From CAZJDV01 sp964544865 (GTDB taxonomy: Bacteria > Chloroflexota > Dehalococcoidia > Lucifugimonadales > CAJWER01), in contig CAZJDV010000106.1 of the NCBI GenBank assembly GCA_964544865.1, forward strand, positions 1-7,482: a stretch of DNA of 7,482 nt, given 5' to 3'. Numbering within the stretch: position 1 is the first letter of the stretch; every line of letters starts with the position of its first letter. A program made the translations under genes and the position numbers. Positions 6,134-7,482 of the stretch are shown one piece after another. The notes below the pieces were generated by a model. It was given only the letters and a program-made list of their open reading frames with translations. It did not search any database and was not told the origin of the DNA.

Positions 6134-6227
6134 AGTGCGAGCCGGCCACAGCATGGCCGTCCTCGCGCTACGCCTCGGTGGGCTGCTGGTTTAATCCGCC
6201 CTCGGCGCGGAGCCCACTGTCTGCGGC
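6105..6227 (-). promoter_or_regulatory. L10-type ribosomal leader RNA (autoregulatory)
   Basis: The - strand reads GCAGACAGTGGGCT (6224-6211), then a GC-rich hairpin and ATTAAA, then AGCCCACCGAGGCG (6184-6171). GTGGGCT pairs with AGCCCAC (6184-6178), flanked by AGACA on one side and CGAGG on the other. This is the arrangement I know from the bacterial L10 leader, which imitates the L10 site on 23S rRNA. A second long hairpin follows, with GCGAG/CTCGC (6166-6162 with 6141-6137) outside and CGGCCA/TGGCCG (6159-6154 with 6148-6143) inside, and then the terminator at 6105-6133. Known role of the class: L10 with L7/L12 binds the leader and shifts folding toward termination when the protein is in excess. 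The downstream hairpin GCCGTC/GACGGC (arms at 6094-6099 and 6076-6081) may belong to it. Confidence 0.82.
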
Positions 6228-6236
6228 AAGCTTGCT

Positions 6237-6953
6237 CTATTCTACCTTCAATGCCGTCGTGCTGGCAACATCCATCCTTATGCTGGGGCCCATCGTCGTG
6301 GTCAAGAAGGCCGCCTGGATGAATTGGCCCTTGACACCGCTGGGCCTGGCGCGGACAATGGCGTCCAACAACATGGTCATGTTGTCCATCAATTGCGACT
6401 CTTGAAAGCTCGCCTTGCCGATGGGAACATGGATTAGGGCGGTACGGTCCAGCCGGTACTCCACTCTGCCCTTTTGGGCCTCGCCAACCGCGCGGCCGAT
6501 CTCGTCCGGCTGAACCACGGTGCCGGTCCTGGGGTTTGGCATGAGGCCGCGTCTGCCGAGAATACGACCCAACCGGCCGACCTTGCCCATCATGTCCGGT
6601 GTGGCTATGGACACGTCGAAGTCGGTCCATCCGCCCTCAACCCTCTTGATGATGTCGTCGCCTCCAACGAAGTCGGCGCCTGCCTCCTCCGCGATGGCGA
6701 CGCCCTCCCCCTGGGTGAACACTACGATTCGGATCTGCTTGCCGACGCCGTGGGGCAGCACTGCCACGCCTCGCACCAACTGGTCCGCGTGACGCGGGTC
6801 GGATCCGGTGCGAAGATGAATCTCCACGGTCTCATCGAACTTGGCGCTGGCGGTCTTCTTGATCAGCGCGACCGCCTCCTTGGGTTGGTACTCCTTGTCC
6901 TCTTCGATCAACGCGGCGGCGGCCGAGTACCGCTTCCCTCTTTTACCTGTCAT
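6237..6953 (-). CDS. rplA: Ribosomal protein uL1
   Basis: A complete 238-residue L1 starting at ATG 6953-6951, with GAGAGG 8 bases upstream. Family hallmarks are all present: KFDETVE (38-44), RGVAVLPHGVGK (61-72), the signature GRRGLMPNPRTGTV (133-146), KGRVEYRLDR (161-170), IHVPIGKASF (174-183), and TTMGPSIRMD (219-228) near the end. L1 forms the mobile stalk at the E site and helps move deacylated tRNA; in many bacteria it also represses its own operon by binding the mRNA. It lies between rplK and rplJ as expected. The gap before it (160 bp after the rplK stop) is longer than usual, and the gap after it carries the rplJ leader. Confidence 0.97.
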   Translation of the reverse strand: MTGKRGKRYSAAAALIEEDKEYQPKEAVALIKKTASAKFDETVEIHLRTGSDPRHADQLVRGVAVLPHGVGKQIRIVVFTQGEGVAIAEEAGADFVGGDDIIKRVEGGWTDFDVSIATPDMMGKVGRLGRILGRRGLMPNPRTGTVVQPDEIGRAVGEAQKGRVEYRLDRTALIHVPIGKASFQESQLMDNMTMLLDAIVRARPSGVKGQFIQAAFLTTTMGPSIRMDVASTTALKVE

Positions 6954-7020
6954 CTGTCAGACCTCTCCAGTCGTCCCGCCGGTCATTCGTGTCCGTCGGG
7001 CCTTAGCTTCGCGAGGTTCG

Positions 7021-7071
7021 CAATGCCGCGTCGACGGGCAGTTGATCGTGGTTTTCCAGCGACAGGCATTG
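7021..7071 (-). other. Inverted repeat in the rplK-rplA spacer
   Basis: On the - strand CAATGCC (7071-7065) is perfectly complementary to GGCATTG (7027-7021). Just inside, GTCG (7063-7060) pairs with CGAC (7033-7030), leaving an asymmetric internal loop of one and two bases. A small TGG/CCA hairpin lies in the large loop. The remainder of 6954-7113 holds the palindrome CCCGGCCGGG soon after the rplK stop and the rplA ribosome binding site, with no convincing promoter. A role in L1 or operon control is speculative. Confidence 0.35.
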
Positions 7072-7113
7072 AATGGGTCCATGACCGAGCGCCTCCCCGG
7101 CCGGGACCTTCAG

Positions 7114-7482
7114 TTATTCATCTTCTGAGCCGACAACTATCCCCATGCTGCGCGCGGTACCCGCCACTATGCGCATAGCCCCATCGATGTCCGACGCATT
7201 CAGGTCCCGCATCTTCTGCTCGGCGATCTCCCTGATCTTGGCCTCAGGCACGATCGCAACCTTCTCCGCCTTCGGGTTGCCGCTGCCCTTTTCGATACCG
7301 GCGGCCTGTCTGAGCAACGCCGATGCCGGCGGCGTCTTTAGCTCGAATGTGAACGAGCGGTCCTCGAATACCGTCAATACCACGGGAACGATATTGCCCG
7401 CCTGCGTTGACGTCTTCTCGTTGTAGTCCTTGACGAAGGCCATGATGTTGACGCCGTGCTGCCCCAGCGCGGGGCCCACGGG
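7114..7482 (-). CDS. rplK: Ribosomal protein uL11, N-terminus cut by the window edge
   Basis: The frame is open to the window end: 122 residues beginning PVGPALGQHGVNIMAF, so about 20 N-terminal residues are missing against a usual 141 or so. The codon at 7479-7477 reads GTG but is an internal valine of the conserved PVGPALG motif, not a start. The N-terminal domain end (VLTVFEDRSFTFELKTPP, then ASALLRQAAG) and the rRNA-binding C-terminal domain (KIREIAEQKMRDLNASDIDGA, then GTARSMGIVV) are clear. L11 binds the GTPase-associated region of 23S rRNA and supports factor action and the stringent response through RelA-type enzymes. The C-terminus carries an acidic tail, GSEDE, past the usual MGIVV ending. 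The stop is TAA at 7116-7114. Confidence 0.96.
   Translation of the reverse strand, partial: PVGPALGQHGVNIMAFVKDYNEKTSTQAGNIVPVVLTVFEDRSFTFELKTPPASALLRQAAGIEKGSGNPKAEKVAIVPEAKIREIAEQKMRDLNASDIDGAMRIVAGTARSMGIVVGSEDE

Noticed and set aside
6008..6154. N-terminal extension of L10 up to 6154.
   Set aside because: This stretch runs through the leader terminator and hairpins and gives an arginine-rich, non-family sequence. GTG 6007 has a good ribosome binding site and yields a normal-length L10.
7081..7113. Terminator after rplK based on the palindrome CCCGGCCGGG.
   Set aside because: The palindrome has no loop and no T-run, and the next gene is the usual operon partner rplA.

Overview
The window is GC-rich (about 60 percent or more by eye), densely coded bacterial DNA. 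The proteins look like those of an uncultivated Chloroflexota bacterium, plausibly Dehalococcoidia or the SAR202 group. The basis is the style of the L10, L1 and L7/L12 proteins, two enolase-superfamily genes in a row (enolase paralogue expansion is a known SAR202 trait), and a LarA homologue. This assignment is inference; no rRNA gene is present.

Left half, + strand (1-4678): the last 35 codons of an enolase-superfamily gene; a 240-bp spacer with an imperfect hairpin and a near-consensus sigma70 promoter (TTGACA, 16 bp, TACAAT); a full NSAR/OSBS-type enolase-superfamily racemase (349-1461); a P-loop nucleoside-kinase-like gene that is broken at its 5' end (1468-2214); a PepT-like M20 zinc peptidase (2250-3326); a G-rich spacer with repeated TAGGGG units; and a complete nickel-pincer racemase of the LarA family (3404-4678). 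Racemase, peptidase and second racemase suggest catabolism of acylated amino acids and 2-hydroxy acids. A classic pairing of an NSAR with an M20 desuccinylase turns D-amino acids into L-amino acids, and this cluster may be a variant of it.

Right half, - strand (7482 down to 4675): the ribosomal stalk operon in the order rplK (cut by the window edge), rplA, rplJ, rplL, followed by an 82-residue four-cysteine zinc-binding protein. A clear L10-type leader RNA ending in an intrinsic terminator sits between rplA and rplJ, so transcription reaching rplJL is probably attenuated by L10 with L7/L12. A 10-bp RNA hairpin follows rplL, and a long inverted repeat lies in the unusually long rplK-rplA spacer. 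The two halves converge: the stop codons of the LarA gene and the zinc-protein gene overlap in one TTAA.

No CRISPR array, transposase, tRNA or phage gene is visible. I found no wholly new multi-gene system. The points most worth following are the disrupted kinase, the racemase/peptidase cluster, the leader attenuator inside the ribosomal operon, and the zinc protein behind rplL.
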